From the NCBI RefSeq assembly GCF_012427705.1, contig NZ_CP048602.1, positions 1,240,001 through 1,304,000 of the forward strand: 64,000 bases of DNA, in the 5' to 3' direction. Under the pieces are notes generated by a model. It made no database searches, was not told the DNA's origin, and worked only from the letters and a program-made list of their open reading frames with translations. Source of the stretch: Vreelandella piezotolerans. GTDB taxonomy: Bacteria; Pseudomonadota; Gammaproteobacteria; Pseudomonadales; Halomonadaceae. Position 1 is the stretch's first letter. Each line of letters begins with the position of its first letter. This document shows, in pieces, positions 37,199 to 46,422 of the stretch. The position numbers were made by a program, and so were the translations under genes.

Positions 37199-39292
37199 TT
37201 AACGCTTGGCCATGCGCTGGCTCTCTTGCAGATGAACGTAGTCGAGGAGCACTTCGGCGGCTTCGAGCACGTGGGCGCGGTCCACGGGCATCTCTTCGTC
37301 GTCGCTGTCGTTCTCGGTCTCGGCGTCTTCGGTGGCGGCGGTGCCGTCGCTACGCGCGTCCATCCACTCTTCCAGTTCCGGCAGGCCCAGGGCGCGGCGG
37401 CGCTGGTTCTCCAGAGAGAGTTGCTCGGCTTCTTGGGCCTCTAGCTCTCTCTGACGCTGCTCGCGGTTTAGGCTCACGCTGGTGTGCTGTTCACGCAGCT
37501 GGCGAGCCAGCGTGGACTGGCGTTCCAGATAGCGGAAGTTGGGATTCTCTTTGGCGCGCTCTTCGTGGCGAGCAATCAGCGTAGGCAGTACGCGCTCCGG
37601 CTCGCCGTAGCGGCGATACTGAACGTTTTGCACGGTGTCCCAAGCCAATGCGTTATCCAGGCTGCTTTCACCAATGCGCTCGGGGTCGATCAAGCTGGGA
37701 AACGTGATGTCTGGCTCCACGCCGCGGTTCTGGGTGCTGTCGCCAGAGATACGGTAGAACTTGGCGCGGGTCAGTTTGATTTGGCCATGGCTCAGCTCGT
37801 TGAGGGTTTGCACGGTGCCTTTGCCAAAGGTGGAGGCGCCCACTACAACGCCACGGCCGTAGTCCTGAATGGCGCCGGCAAAGATTTCCGAGGCCGAAGC
37901 TGAAAGGCGGTTCACCAGTACGGTGAGTGGACCGTCGTACACGGTGCCCGCTTCGGTGTCGCCGTAGAGCTGAATGCGGCCCTGGGCGTCGCGTACCTGC
38001 ACGGTGGGGCCGCGGTCGATGAATAGGCCGATCAGCGAATTGGCTTCCTGTAGCGCGCCACCGCCGTTATTGCGCAGGTCCAGCACGATGCCTTCCACAC
38101 CCTCTTTTTTGAGAGTCTCGATTTCTCGGGCGACGTCGCGGGTGGTGCTGCGGTACTCCTCTTCACCGGCTTGCCAGGCGTCGAAGTCCACGTAGAAGGT
38201 GGGCACATTGATGACGCCGATGCGGTGTGGCTCGCCGTCACGCATCACTTCGATCACTTCGCTGTGGGCGGCTTGATCTTCAAGGCTCACCGTATCGCGG
38301 GTGATTTCGACGATTTGCGAGCGGGTCATATCCACCGCCTGGGCCGGCACCACGTCCAGGCGGACCACGGAGCCTTTCGGGCCGCGAATCAGGTCGACGA
38401 CGTTATCCAGGCGCATGCCCACCACGTTGACCATTTCTCCCTCTTCCTGGCCCACGGCGATGATGCGGTCGGCGGGTTCTAATACACCTGCGCGCTCCGC
38501 GGGGCCGCCGGGTACGAGGCTAGAGACCTTGACGTACTCGCCGTCGGATTGCAGTAGCGCGCCTATGCCCTCCAGCGAGAGGCTCATTTGAATGTCAAAA
38601 GATTCGCCTTGGCGAGGAGATAGGTAGCCGGTATGCGGGTCGATGGTGCCGGAGACAGCGGCCATCAGCAGCCCAAAGACATCTTCCGATTCCGTTTGGC
38701 GTAACCGCGAAAGCTGGCCTTCATAACGTTGGCGCAGGTTGTCTTCGATCTGCTCTGCGTCTTGGTCGGTGAGGGCGAGGGTCAGGGCGTCGTTTTTCAG
38801 CCGTTTGCGCCATAGCTCATCCAGCTCGCTTTCGCGGCTGGCCCAGGGAGCGTCTTCGCGGTCGACTTCCAAGCGTTCGTTGCTATCGAACTCCAACGAT
38901 AAACCGTCGTCCAATTCGGCGAGCAGCCATTCCAAGCGGTTTGTGTGCCGCTCGCTGAGACGGTTGTAAAGCGCAAACGCATCGTCTAGGTCGCCGTCGA
39001 ACAGCGCGTCGGCCATGTCGTCTTCGAGGTGGCGATAGGGTTCGATGTCACGGTTCAGTAAGTAGCTGCGCTGACCATCAAGAATGTCCAGATAGCGCTG
39101 GAAAGCTTCCTGTGACCACTGTTCGTCGAAATCAATATCGGCATAATGGCCATAGCGGAGGGCTTCCGCAATTTCCACCGCCGCTTGGCGTTGTTCGTCG
39201 GTCGGCGCAAGTTGCGCCAGCGCTGCCGGGCTGGTGATCACCAGCATGACGGCAAGGGCGACCGAGCGCGAAAGCGTTGCAAACAAGCTCAT
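37199..39292 (-). CDS. prc: Carboxy-terminal (tail-specific) protease
   Basis: A periplasmic S41-family protease. The N-terminus is a signal peptide (LSRSVALAVMLVITSPAALAQ). An N-terminal helical domain (about 30-200) is followed by a PDZ domain (about 235-325) and the protease core with the serine in LSASASEIFAGA and the lysine in STFGKGTVQ; a charged C-terminal domain ends in ESQRMAKR. 697 residues matches Prc. It removes C-terminal tails, including processing of penicillin-binding protein 3 in E. coli. It is divergent from apeB. Confidence 0.94.
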   Translation of the reverse strand: MSLFATLSRSVALAVMLVITSPAALAQLAPTDEQRQAAVEIAEALRYGHYADIDFDEQWSQEAFQRYLDILDGQRSYLLNRDIEPYRHLEDDMADALFDGDLDDAFALYNRLSERHTNRLEWLLAELDDGLSLEFDSNERLEVDREDAPWASRESELDELWRKRLKNDALTLALTDQDAEQIEDNLRQRYEGQLSRLRQTESEDVFGLLMAAVSGTIDPHTGYLSPRQGESFDIQMSLSLEGIGALLQSDGEYVKVSSLVPGGPAERAGVLEPADRIIAVGQEEGEMVNVVGMRLDNVVDLIRGPKGSVVRLDVVPAQAVDMTRSQIVEITRDTVSLEDQAAHSEVIEVMRDGEPHRIGVINVPTFYVDFDAWQAGEEEYRSTTRDVAREIETLKKEGVEGIVLDLRNNGGGALQEANSLIGLFIDRGPTVQVRDAQGRIQLYGDTEAGTVYDGPLTVLVNRLSASASEIFAGAIQDYGRGVVVGASTFGKGTVQTLNELSHGQIKLTRAKFYRISGDSTQNRGVEPDITFPSLIDPERIGESSLDNALAWDTVQNVQYRRYGEPERVLPTLIARHEERAKENPNFRYLERQSTLARQLREQHTSVSLNREQRQRELEAQEAEQLSLENQRRRALGLPELEEWMDARSDGTAATEDAETENDSDDEEMPVDRAHVLEAAEVLLDYVHLQESQRMAKR

Positions 39293-39430
39293 CAGTCAAG
39301 CTCTCCCGGATTTGTGTACACTCATTCTTCCCTAGACCCGCAGTCAGCCTATGAGTTGCGTAGGCCGAGGGAGCATTGTAGCAGGTCATTTCCCCTGTGA
39401 GACTCAATCATTACTGTTATGAGGAATTCC

Positions 39431-40735
39431 ATGTCCGAGGCTTTCAACGCGGAACGTTTAACGCGGCTGTGCGATTTTCTGCAGCAGTCGCCCACGCCAT
39501 GGCATGCGACCCAACGCATGGTCGAGCGTTTGGAGCAGGCGGGCTTTGCGCGCCTGGAAGAGACCGCGAACTGGCAGTTGTCGCCAGGAAAGCGCTACTA
39601 CGTGACGCGCAACGACTCGTCGGTGATCGCGTTTCAGCTGCCCGCTGGTAAGCTGACCAGCCTGCGCATGCTGGGTGCTCACACCGATAGCCCAGGGCTG
39701 CGCTTGAAGCCCAACGCCACCCAATATTCAGCGGGTTGGCTGCAGTTGGGCGTGCAGGTGTACGGCGGCGTGCTATTGGCCCCCTGGTTTGACCGCGATT
39801 TGGGCTTGGCGGGCCGCGTTCACGTGCGCCATGCCGATGGCCGCTTGGAGAGCGTGCTGCTCAACGTGGCGCGTCCGATTGCAATGATTCCGAGCTTGGC
39901 GATCCATATGGACCGCGATGTAAATGCGGGGCGCTCGATCAATCCGCAAACACAGATGGCGCCGGTGCTGATGCAGAGCGATACCGCCAAGCTGCACGAA
40001 CTGCTGGGGCAGTGGTTGGAAGAGCAGCACGGCCTACGCGCGGTCGAGGTGGTGGATTTCGAGTTGGGTTTTTACGACGTTCAGCCGCCATCACTGGTCG
40101 GGTTGCGCAAGGAGCTGCTGGCCAGCGCGCGGCTGGATAACCTGCTTTCGTGCTTCGTGGGCCTGGAAGCGCTGCTGGAAAGCGATGGTAGTCAGGGCGC
40201 GCTGCTAGTGGCGAATGACCATGAGGAGGTGGGCAGTGCCAGCGCGTGCGGTGCCCAGGGGCCGTTCTTGAGCGACGTGCTGAAACGCTTGAATGCCCAG
40301 GTGGGCGGTGGCAGCGAGGAGTCGTTGATTCAGCTGATTCAATCGTCGCTGATGATTTCCTGCGATAACGCCCACGCGCTGCATCCAAACTTCCGCGACA
40401 AACACGATGAACGTCACGGTCCGGCCATTAACGGCGGCCCGGTGATCAAGGTGAACGCCAGCCAACGCTACGCCACCAATAGCGTCACCGGCGCGCTGTT
40501 CCGGGACGTGTGTCGCGAAGCAGATGTGCCCGTACAGTCGTTCGTCACACGGGCGGATATGGGCTGTGGTAGCACCATAGGGCCGATTACCGCCACGGAA
40601 GTGGGCGTGCCGACCATCGACGTCGGGTTGCCCCAGTGGGCGATGCACTCGATTCGTGAAACGTCCGGTACGCGAGACGTGGATTACCTGACCCGTGCGC
40701 TGACGGTCTTCTTGAACCGCCCGGCGCTTGCGTAA
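39431..40735 (+). CDS. apeB: M18-family aminopeptidase
   Basis: A cytosolic metalloaminopeptidase that prefers acidic or neutral N-terminal residues in its family. Metal-binding segments are GAHTDSPGLRLKP (His and Asp of the first motif), NDHEEVGSAS with the catalytic Glu, and DMGCGSTIGP and VGLPQWAMHSIRE toward the end. The ATG at 39431 follows GAGGAA closely; an ATG at 39419 gives four more residues and lies before that site. 434 residues is normal. Confidence 0.93.
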   Translation: MSEAFNAERLTRLCDFLQQSPTPWHATQRMVERLEQAGFARLEETANWQLSPGKRYYVTRNDSSVIAFQLPAGKLTSLRMLGAHTDSPGLRLKPNATQYSAGWLQLGVQVYGGVLLAPWFDRDLGLAGRVHVRHADGRLESVLLNVARPIAMIPSLAIHMDRDVNAGRSINPQTQMAPVLMQSDTAKLHELLGQWLEEQHGLRAVEVVDFELGFYDVQPPSLVGLRKELLASARLDNLLSCFVGLEALLESDGSQGALLVANDHEEVGSASACGAQGPFLSDVLKRLNAQVGGGSEESLIQLIQSSLMISCDNAHALHPNFRDKHDERHGPAINGGPVIKVNASQRYATNSVTGALFRDVCREADVPVQSFVTRADMGCGSTIGPITATEVGVPTIDVGLPQWAMHSIRETSGTRDVDYLTRALTVFLNRPALA

Positions 40736-40755
40736 TATTGATCAGCATTTTAAAA

Positions 40756-40788
40756 ACGAAAAAGGCCCGCTGACTGAGTCAGCGGGCC
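40756..40788 (-). terminator. Terminator after tRNA-Met, shared with apeB
   Basis: GGCCCGCTGAC (40764-40774) and GTCAGCGGGCC (40778-40788) form an 11-bp stem. On the minus strand it is followed by CTTTTTCGTTTTT, which suits the ychF/tRNA-Met transcript; apeB ends on the other side. Confidence 0.88.
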
Positions 40789-40814
40789 TGGCTATTGCTA
40801 GCGGTATTCGGTGT

Positions 40815-40891
40815 TGGTGGCTACGCCCTGATTTGAACAGGGGACCCCATCATTATGAGTGATGTGCTCTAACCAGCTGAGCTACGTAGCC
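40815..40891 (-). tRNA. tRNA-Met (CAT), elongator type
   Basis: A 77-base tRNA on the minus strand with acceptor stem GGCTACG/CGTAGCC, anticodon loop CTCATAA and encoded CCA. The body is very close to the E. coli elongator tRNA-Met rather than to initiator tRNA. Confidence 0.95.
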
Positions 40892-40955
40892 GTTCAACGG
40901 GGGCGAATATTACCCAGAGGCACGCCGCCCGTCAAGCATTTGTTTCTTTTCTCGC

Positions 40956-42047
40956 TTATACATTGAAGCGGAAGTGGATCACGTCGCCATCTTTGACGAT
41001 GTACTCTTTGCCTTCCAAGCGCCATTTGCCGTTGTCTTTGGCACCTTGTTCGCCGCCTAGCGCGACGTAGTCGTCATAGGCGATGACCTCGGCGCGAATG
41101 AAGCCTTTCTGAAAATCGGTGTGAATCACACCGGCGGCTTCCGGCGCGCTAGCGCCCTGTTTCACGGTCCAGGCGCGCACTTCTTTCACACCGGCGGTGA
41201 AGTAGGTTTGCAGGCCCAGCAGGGCGTAGCCCGCGCGAATCACGCGGTCGAGTCCCGGCTCTTCCATGCCCATGTCGGCCAGGAACATGCTGCGCTCTTC
41301 GTCATCCAGCTCGGCAATTTCGGCTTCTAACTGGTTGCACACCGGCACGACGACTGCACCTTCTTCGGCGGCGATCTCTTTGACGATGTCCAGGTAGGGG
41401 TTGTTCTCGAAGCCGTCTTCATTGACGTTGGCAATGTACATGGTGGGCTTGAGGGTCAAGAAGCCGAAACTTTTTACCTGACGCTTCTCGTCCTCGTCCA
41501 GCCCAAAACTGCGCAGCGGCTGGCCTTCGGCCAGATGCGGCTGAATCTTGTCCAGCACGGCTTTGGTGGCAATGGCGTCTTTGTCACCACCTTTCACCAC
41601 GCGCACCAAGCGCTGACTGGCTTTCTCGACGGTGTCCAGGTCGGCCAGGGCGAGCTCGAGGTTGATGGTCTCGATGTCGGCGCGGGGATCGACCTGATTG
41701 GCGACGTGGATGACGTTGTCGTTATCGAAACAGCGCACCACGTGGGCAATCGCTTGGGTTTCGCGAATGTTGGCGAGGAACTTGTTGCCCAGGCCCTCTC
41801 CCTTGGAGGCGCCTGCGACAAGACCCGCGATGTCCACGAACTCCATAGTGGTGGGCAGCACTTTTTCAGGCTTCACAATGGCCGCCAGCTTGTCCAGACG
41901 TGGGTCGGGCATCGGCACGATACCGACGTTGGGTTCGATGGTGCAGAACGGAAAGTTCTCGGCATCAATGCCCGACTTGGTCAACGCATTGAAGAGCGTG
42001 GATTTGCCTACGTTGGGTAGGCCGACGATACCGCAGTTAAAGCCCAT
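40956..42047 (-). CDS. ychF: Ribosome-binding Obg-family ATPase YchF
   Basis: A 363-residue P-loop protein with [15 protein letters not shown] as Walker A, the switch region [19 protein letters not shown], and [10 protein letters not shown]. The usual guanine-specificity motif NKxD is changed (YIANVNEDG), as in YchF/OLA1 proteins that prefer ATP. A C-terminal TGS-like domain ends the chain. Involved in ribosome-linked stress response. It lies downstream of pth, the conserved order. Confidence 0.96.
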   Translation of the reverse strand: MGFNCGIVGLPNVGKSTLFNALTKSGIDAENFPFCTIEPNVGIVPMPDPRLDKLAAIVKPEKVLPTTMEFVDIAGLVAGASKGEGLGNKFLANIRETQAIAHVVRCFDNDNVIHVANQVDPRADIETINLELALADLDTVEKASQRLVRVVKGGDKDAIATKAVLDKIQPHLAEGQPLRSFGLDEDEKRQVKSFGFLTLKPTMYIANVNEDGFENNPYLDIVKEIAAEEGAVVVPVCNQLEAEIAELDDEERSMFLADMGMEEPGLDRVIRAGYALLGLQTYFTAGVKEVRAWTVKQGASAPEAAGVIHTDFQKGFIRAEVIAYDDYVALGGEQGAKDNGKWRLEGKEYIVKDGDVIHFRFNV

Positions 42048-42151
42048 AAAATAACTTCCTGACCGCTAGGGCGGCGCAACCGTTGCTGCGTCTGCCCGGT
42101 GTGAAAAGAGTGCGTTCGTAACGCGGGGTGATAGAGTCCGACAACGTGCCG

Positions 42152-42733
42152 CTATTTTACGCTATGCAGGCGGTTCATGGCTTTAGCCCAGTCGCCGGAA
42201 AGCGCGAGGGGCAGCGTGGCCAGACACTCGTCCAGCGAGCGCTCGATGGCTTCTTGTTCGGCCTTGCCCGGGCGGCCCAGCACGTAATTGACCACCTGCT
42301 TCGCTTCGCCCGGGTGGCCAATCCCAATGCGCAGGCGGTGAAACTGCTTCTGGTTGCCCAGGGCGCTGATGATATCGCGCAGCCCGTTGTGGCCGCCGTG
42401 TCCGCCGCCGGTTTTATAACGTGACTGCCCCGGGGGAAGGTCGAGTTCGTCGTGGGCGACCAGCAGGTTCTCCGGGGTCAATTTGAAGAATTGGGTAAGC
42501 GCGGCGACCGCCGCACCGCTACGGTTCATGAACGTGGTGGGGTTGAGCAAATGCAGCTCATGGTCACCCACACGGGCTTTGGCGTAGAGCCCTAAAAACT
42601 TTTTTTCAGGACGCAATTCGGTGTGGGCGCTGCGTGCAATGGCGTCGACGAGCCAAAAGCCCGCGTTGTGTCGGGTGGCGTCGTATTCAGCCCCTGGGTT
42701 GCCCAGTCCTATAATGGCCGTTATCTGGCTCAT
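42152..42733 (-). CDS. pth: Peptidyl-tRNA hydrolase
   Basis: Frees tRNA from prematurely released peptidyl-tRNA. GLGNPGAEYDATRHNAGFWL near the N-terminus holds the catalytic His, with NPTTFMNRSG and VAHDELDLPPG as further conserved blocks. The ATG at 42733 with GGAGGTGGG upstream gives the standard 193 residues; the frame continues to 42820 without family support. Confidence 0.96.
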   Translation of the reverse strand: MSQITAIIGLGNPGAEYDATRHNAGFWLVDAIARSAHTELRPEKKFLGLYAKARVGDHELHLLNPTTFMNRSGAAVAALTQFFKLTPENLLVAHDELDLPPGQSRYKTGGGHGGHNGLRDIISALGNQKQFHRLRIGIGHPGEAKQVVNYVLGRPGKAEQEAIERSLDECLATLPLALSGDWAKAMNRLHSVK

Positions 42734-42825
42734 TTTCCCACCTCCAACGGTTCTGGAAGATATGACGACGTGTGACGGAGCTGCCTTGGCAGGCGGCTGC
42801 CTGAGGCTATCGAGCCTCATGCCGC

Positions 42826-42859
42826 AAAAAAAAAATCAAGCGCCGAAGCGCTTGATTTT
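42826..42859 (-). terminator. Terminator of rplY
   Basis: AAAATCAAGCGC (42832-42843) and GCGCTTGATTTT (42848-42859) enclose a CGAA tetraloop and are followed on the minus strand by a run of about ten T. A second dyad, CCTGGGCCA/TGGCCCAGG at 42866-42891, lies just upstream of it. Confidence 0.92.
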
Positions 42860-42922
42860 AACATCCCTGGGCCATGCGAGCGTGGCCCAGGCAGCGCTGG
42901 CTGGCAGCACTTTTAACCAGGC

Positions 42923-43564
42923 TTACTCGGCGCTGTCTTCTGCGTCGCCTTCACCTTCGCCTTCTTCTTCGTCATCGCCGCGTACTTTCACTTTGGTGAT
43001 GCTCAGAATGGCGTTGTCGTGCTCTTCACCATGGGACAGGTCAACGGAGGTGACGCCGGCCGGCAGGGTCAGGTCAGACAGGTGCAGAGTCGTGCCCAGC
43101 TCGACCTTGCTGATGTCCACTTCCAGGAAGTCCGGAAGATCTTTCGGCAAGCAGCTAATGGCCACTTCGTTGGCCAGTACGTGCAGTTCGCCGCCTTGGT
43201 CTTTGATGCCGACACACTTCTCTTCGTTCACCACGTGCAGCGGCACGTTAATGGTGATTTCGTGAGTAGCGTCAACACGCAGGAAGTCAGCGTGGGTCAG
43301 CAGCGGCTTGAACGGGTGACGCTGCAGGTCACGAACGACCACTTGCTCTTCTTTACCGTCGATCACCAGCTTGATGACAGAGGAGAAGAAGGATTCGTCT
43401 TCGATCGCTTTGTAGAACGCCGTTTTTTCTACGGAGATCGACTGAGCGCCTTTCTCACCGCCGTATACAACGGCCGGTACTTGTTGGTTCGCACGACGCA
43501 GGCGGCGGCTCGCACCTTTCCCCAGGTCGTTACGAACGCTGGCTTGCAGGATAAAATCAGACAT
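42923..43564 (-). CDS. rplY: 50S ribosomal protein L25 (general stress protein Ctc type)
   Basis: A 213-residue 5S rRNA-binding protein with the N-terminal L25 domain (about 1-90, [20 protein letters not shown]) and the C-terminal beta domain of the long Ctc form (about 95-185), ending in a low-complexity acidic tail ([17 protein letters not shown]). It is between prs and pth, its usual neighbours. Confidence 0.95.
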   Translation of the reverse strand: MSDFILQASVRNDLGKGASRRLRRANQQVPAVVYGGEKGAQSISVEKTAFYKAIEDESFFSSVIKLVIDGKEEQVVVRDLQRHPFKPLLTHADFLRVDATHEITINVPLHVVNEEKCVGIKDQGGELHVLANEVAISCLPKDLPDFLEVDISKVELGTTLHLSDLTLPAGVTSVDLSHGEEHDNAILSITKVKVRGDDEEEGEGEGDAEDSAE

Positions 43565-43589
43565 GGAATTTGCCTCTTGGTTTAAGTAA

Positions 43590-43645
43590 GGAAACGCCGC
43601 CGCCCGCGACCAGACGACGACGTTTCCAGGGCCCCAAGTGGGGGC
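43590..43645 (-). promoter_or_regulatory. Paired inverted repeats between rplY and prs
   Basis: GGAAACG (43590-43596) is complementary to CGTTTCC (43621-43627), and GCCCC (43631-43635) to GGGGC (43641-43645). In the minus-strand transcript these form hairpins just after prs and ahead of the rplY ribosome site. No T run is seen, so control of rplY translation or mRNA processing is as likely as termination. Confidence 0.35.
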
Positions 43646-43660
43646 TCATAACGTCAGGCG

Positions 43661-44602
43661 TTAGTGAAACATCGCGCTGACGGATTCTTCGTTGCTGACG
43701 CGGCGAATGGCTTCCGCAATCAGGCCAGCAACGCTCAACTGGCGAATTTTTCCGCTGCGACGCGCGTGGTCGGCGAGCGGAATGGTGTCGGTCACGACAA
43801 CCTCGTCCAGTACAGAGTTGGTAATGTTGTCGACCGCAGGGCCGGACAAGATCGGATGCGTGGCGTACGCGACAACGCGCGCAGCGCCGTGGTCTTTCAG
43901 GGCTTCACCGGCTTTACACAGCGTGCCGGCGGTGTCGATCATGTCATCGACGACCACGCAGGTGCGGCCTTCGATTTCACCAATGATGTGCATCACCTGG
44001 GCTTGGTTAGCCTGGGGGCGACGCTTGTCGATGATCGCCAGATCGGCGTTGAGCTGCTTGGCAATGGCACGGGCGCGTACCACGCCGCCAACGTCAGGAG
44101 AGACGACCACGAGATCGTCGTAGTTCTGACGCTCAATGTCGTCCAGCAGGATCGGTGAGCCGTATACGTTATCGACCGGAACGTCGAAGAAACCTTGGAT
44201 TTGGTCAGCGTGCAGGTCCATGGTCATAACGCGGTCGACGCCTGCTTTCACCATCATGTCCGCCACGACTTTGGCGGAGATGGGAACACGGGCGGAGCGT
44301 ACACGACGGTCCTGGCGGGCATAGCCAAAATAGGGAACCACTGCCGTAATACGGGTCGCTGAGGCGCGACGCAGAGCGTCGACCATCAGGATCAGTTCCA
44401 TCAGGTTGTCGTTCGTCGGGGCACAGGTGGATTGCAGGATGAAGACATCCTTACCACGCACGTTCTCATTGATCTCGACCGCGATTTCGCCGTCGCTAAA
44501 TTGACCCACCGTGGCGTTACCCATCCGGCTGTCTAAGCTCTCGGCAATCTTTTGAGCGAGTTCGGGATTGGCGTTCCCGGTGAAAACCATCAATTTTGAC
44601 AC
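43661..44602 (-). CDS. prs: Ribose-phosphate pyrophosphokinase
   Basis: Makes PRPP from ribose 5-phosphate and ATP for nucleotide, histidine and tryptophan synthesis. The 313-residue protein shows [30 protein letters not shown] (ATP-binding flexible loop) and the PRPP-binding [13 protein letters not shown]. It follows tRNA-Gln with a 59-base gap. Confidence 0.97.
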   Translation of the reverse strand: MSKLMVFTGNANPELAQKIAESLDSRMGNATVGQFSDGEIAVEINENVRGKDVFILQSTCAPTNDNLMELILMVDALRRASATRITAVVPYFGYARQDRRVRSARVPISAKVVADMMVKAGVDRVMTMDLHADQIQGFFDVPVDNVYGSPILLDDIERQNYDDLVVVSPDVGGVVRARAIAKQLNADLAIIDKRRPQANQAQVMHIIGEIEGRTCVVVDDMIDTAGTLCKAGEALKDHGAARVVAYATHPILSGPAVDNITNSVLDEVVVTDTIPLADHARRSGKIRQLSVAGLIAEAIRRVSNEESVSAMFH

Positions 44603-44661
44603 GCGCAGCCACCTTTGCAGTGTTGGGGATCAGGGGAGAAAACGCAGATCAACATTAGCGT

Positions 44662-44736
44662 TGGCTGGGGTACCAGGATTCGAACCTGGGAATGCCGATA
44701 CCAAAAACCGGTGCCTTACCACTTGGCGATACCCCA
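44662..44736 (-). tRNA. tRNA-Gln (TTG)
   Basis: A 75-base tRNA on the minus strand: acceptor TGGGGTA/TACCCCA, anticodon loop GTTTTTGGT holding TTG, T-arm CCAGGTTCGAATCCTGG and encoded CCA. It lies between ispE and prs and is probably processed from their transcript. Confidence 0.97.
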
Positions 44737-44766
44737 GCAATAACCTAATGCGATGACCGGGCGCTT

Positions 44767-45627
44767 TCAGCAGCCCAGAGCATCTTGTAGGGGAGAGGTG
44801 TTGAGTCCGCGCGCTACCCACGCTTGCCAGCGCCGATTAGCCAATTCAGCCACCGTTTGCGCTGCCTCTTTCGACTCGAAAGCGGCAAACAAACAGGCGC
44901 CTGTGCCCGTCAGTCGACTAGGTGCATGCTGCGCGAGCCAGTCAAGTGCTTCCGCGATGTGCGGGTAGCGTTTTTTGACGGTCGCCTCGCAGTCATTACG
45001 CCACTCGGCTACTCCCCCCTGCAGTGCGCGCGCCATAGTAATGGGGAGGCTGTCGCGTGTCAATTCCGAGTCTTGGAAGATCGCCGGGGTCGAGACGCTA
45101 ATGCCGGGGTGAATGACCACGAACCATGGGGTGTCGAGAGTCACGGGCGTCAACTTTTCGCCGACGCCTTCTGCCCAGGCGCTGCGGCCCCGAACGAAAA
45201 CCGGCACGTCGGCACCCAGCGCCAAACCGAGCTCGGCCAGGTGCGTATCGCCCAGTCCAAGCTGCCAGAGCCGGTCGAGCCCTTTGAGTGCGGTGGCGGC
45301 GTTGGAGCTGCCCCCACCCAAGCCGCCGCCCATTGGTAGGCGCTTCTCGATGGAAATCGTCGCGCCTAAGTGGGTGCCGCTGGCCTGCTGCAGTAAGGTG
45401 GCTGCCCGTACGATCAGGTTGTCATCGTGGGCCACTCCCGCTATCGGTGTGGTCAGTTCGATGATGCCATCTTGGCGCAGCGTGAAACTCAGGTAGTCGC
45501 ATAGGTCGATGAATTGAAACAGCGTCTGCAGTTCGTGGTAGCCATCTGGGCGGCGCCCTACGATGTGCAGCATACGGTTCAGCTTGGCGGGAGCGGGTAG
45601 GGTAAGCGTTTGGGGTGTTGCGGACAT
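44767..45627 (-). CDS. ispE: 4-diphosphocytidyl-2-C-methyl-D-erythritol kinase
   Basis: A GHMP kinase of the MEP isoprenoid pathway. The ATP-binding motif is LPMGGGLGGGSSNAATAL, PAPAKLNRMLHIVGRRPDGYH is the N-terminal substrate region, and LTGTGACLFAAFES the C-terminal motif; most homologues read G-S-G-A-C/S there, so Thr in the second position is a small variation. 286 residues. Confidence 0.95.
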   Translation of the reverse strand: MSATPQTLTLPAPAKLNRMLHIVGRRPDGYHELQTLFQFIDLCDYLSFTLRQDGIIELTTPIAGVAHDDNLIVRAATLLQQASGTHLGATISIEKRLPMGGGLGGGSSNAATALKGLDRLWQLGLGDTHLAELGLALGADVPVFVRGRSAWAEGVGEKLTPVTLDTPWFVVIHPGISVSTPAIFQDSELTRDSLPITMARALQGGVAEWRNDCEATVKKRYPHIAEALDWLAQHAPSRLTGTGACLFAAFESKEAAQTVAELANRRWQAWVARGLNTSPLQDALGC

Positions 45628-45685
45628 GCCGTCTCTCTACTGCTAAGCGTATGAAAAGGGCTGGCGCTAGGCCAGCCCGAGAAGA

Positions 45686-46336
45686 CTACTGTGACGCCTG
45701 CCACTGATTGACGACCAGGGTAATACGCACGTCGCCATAGTTCATCACTAGACGGCGCGGCAGCCACATGCCTTCTGCCTGCTCCCAGTCGCGGTAATCG
45801 ATCTCCCAGCCATCCTGCTGCAAGAAGCTCGGAAAACCCAGCTCGTCGGTTTCTAGCTGGTAGCTGGCGTGATCGCCGGGCAGGCCGCGCACCCAGTCGG
45901 GCATGGCGCGCACCGGCAGCGACCAGCCAAGCTGCTCTTCCATCAAGGCTTCTGGCGTTTCGGCTTCGAAACGGCCTTCGCTGGTGGTCAGCGAGAAGCG
46001 GCCTTCACGGCCTTCCAGTACGCTACGGCCACCGCCGAAGGGACCGCTGATCAGCATGCGGAAATAGTAGGGTGTTTGGTTCCAGTCCAGGTTGGCGCTG
46101 GTGTTCTCCTGGGGGGTACGCAGTCCCGCTTTACCTACCAGGGTCCAGGTGTCGAACGCTTCGACCTCGGCCTGCTGGCGTTCCCATTGCCCTGCTTGGC
46201 GGCCGCTCTCATCGACCGGCGATTGGCTGGCACAGCCTGCCAGGGTGGCGATGGCCAGAGCCGCTACCCATAAGCGTGCAGCGCGGTAGCAAGAGGGCGT
46301 GCTAGAGGGGGCGCGGTGCAAAAAAGAGGTCAACAT
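45686..46336 (-). CDS. lolB: Outer-membrane lipoprotein insertion protein LolB
   Basis: An outer-membrane lipoprotein that receives lipoproteins from LolA. A lipobox LAGC follows the hydrophobic signal ALAIATLAGC. DTWTLVGKAGLRTPQENTSA is the conserved start of the lipid-binding barrel. The ATG at 46336 has GGAG seven bases upstream; an ATG at 46348 would add four residues. It is downstream of the TPR lipoprotein and upstream of ispE. Confidence 0.92.
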   Translation of the reverse strand: MLTSFLHRAPSSTPSCYRAARLWVAALAIATLAGCASQSPVDESGRQAGQWERQQAEVEAFDTWTLVGKAGLRTPQENTSANLDWNQTPYYFRMLISGPFGGGRSVLEGREGRFSLTTSEGRFEAETPEALMEEQLGWSLPVRAMPDWVRGLPGDHASYQLETDELGFPSFLQQDGWEIDYRDWEQAEGMWLPRRLVMNYGDVRITLVVNQWQASQ

Positions 46337-46422
46337 AACTGGCTCCATGTCATTGCTATTTACAAAGGTGGCTGTCGATTAAGAGAGCGCGCGGGCGCTA
46401 GTGCGCCCGCCAAGCGTAAGCC

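Noticed and set aside
40815..40891. Reading the CAT-anticodon tRNA as tRNA-Ile2 or initiator tRNA
   Set aside because: The acceptor and D-arm match elongator tRNA-Met, and the first acceptor pair is a normal G-C, unlike initiator tRNA.
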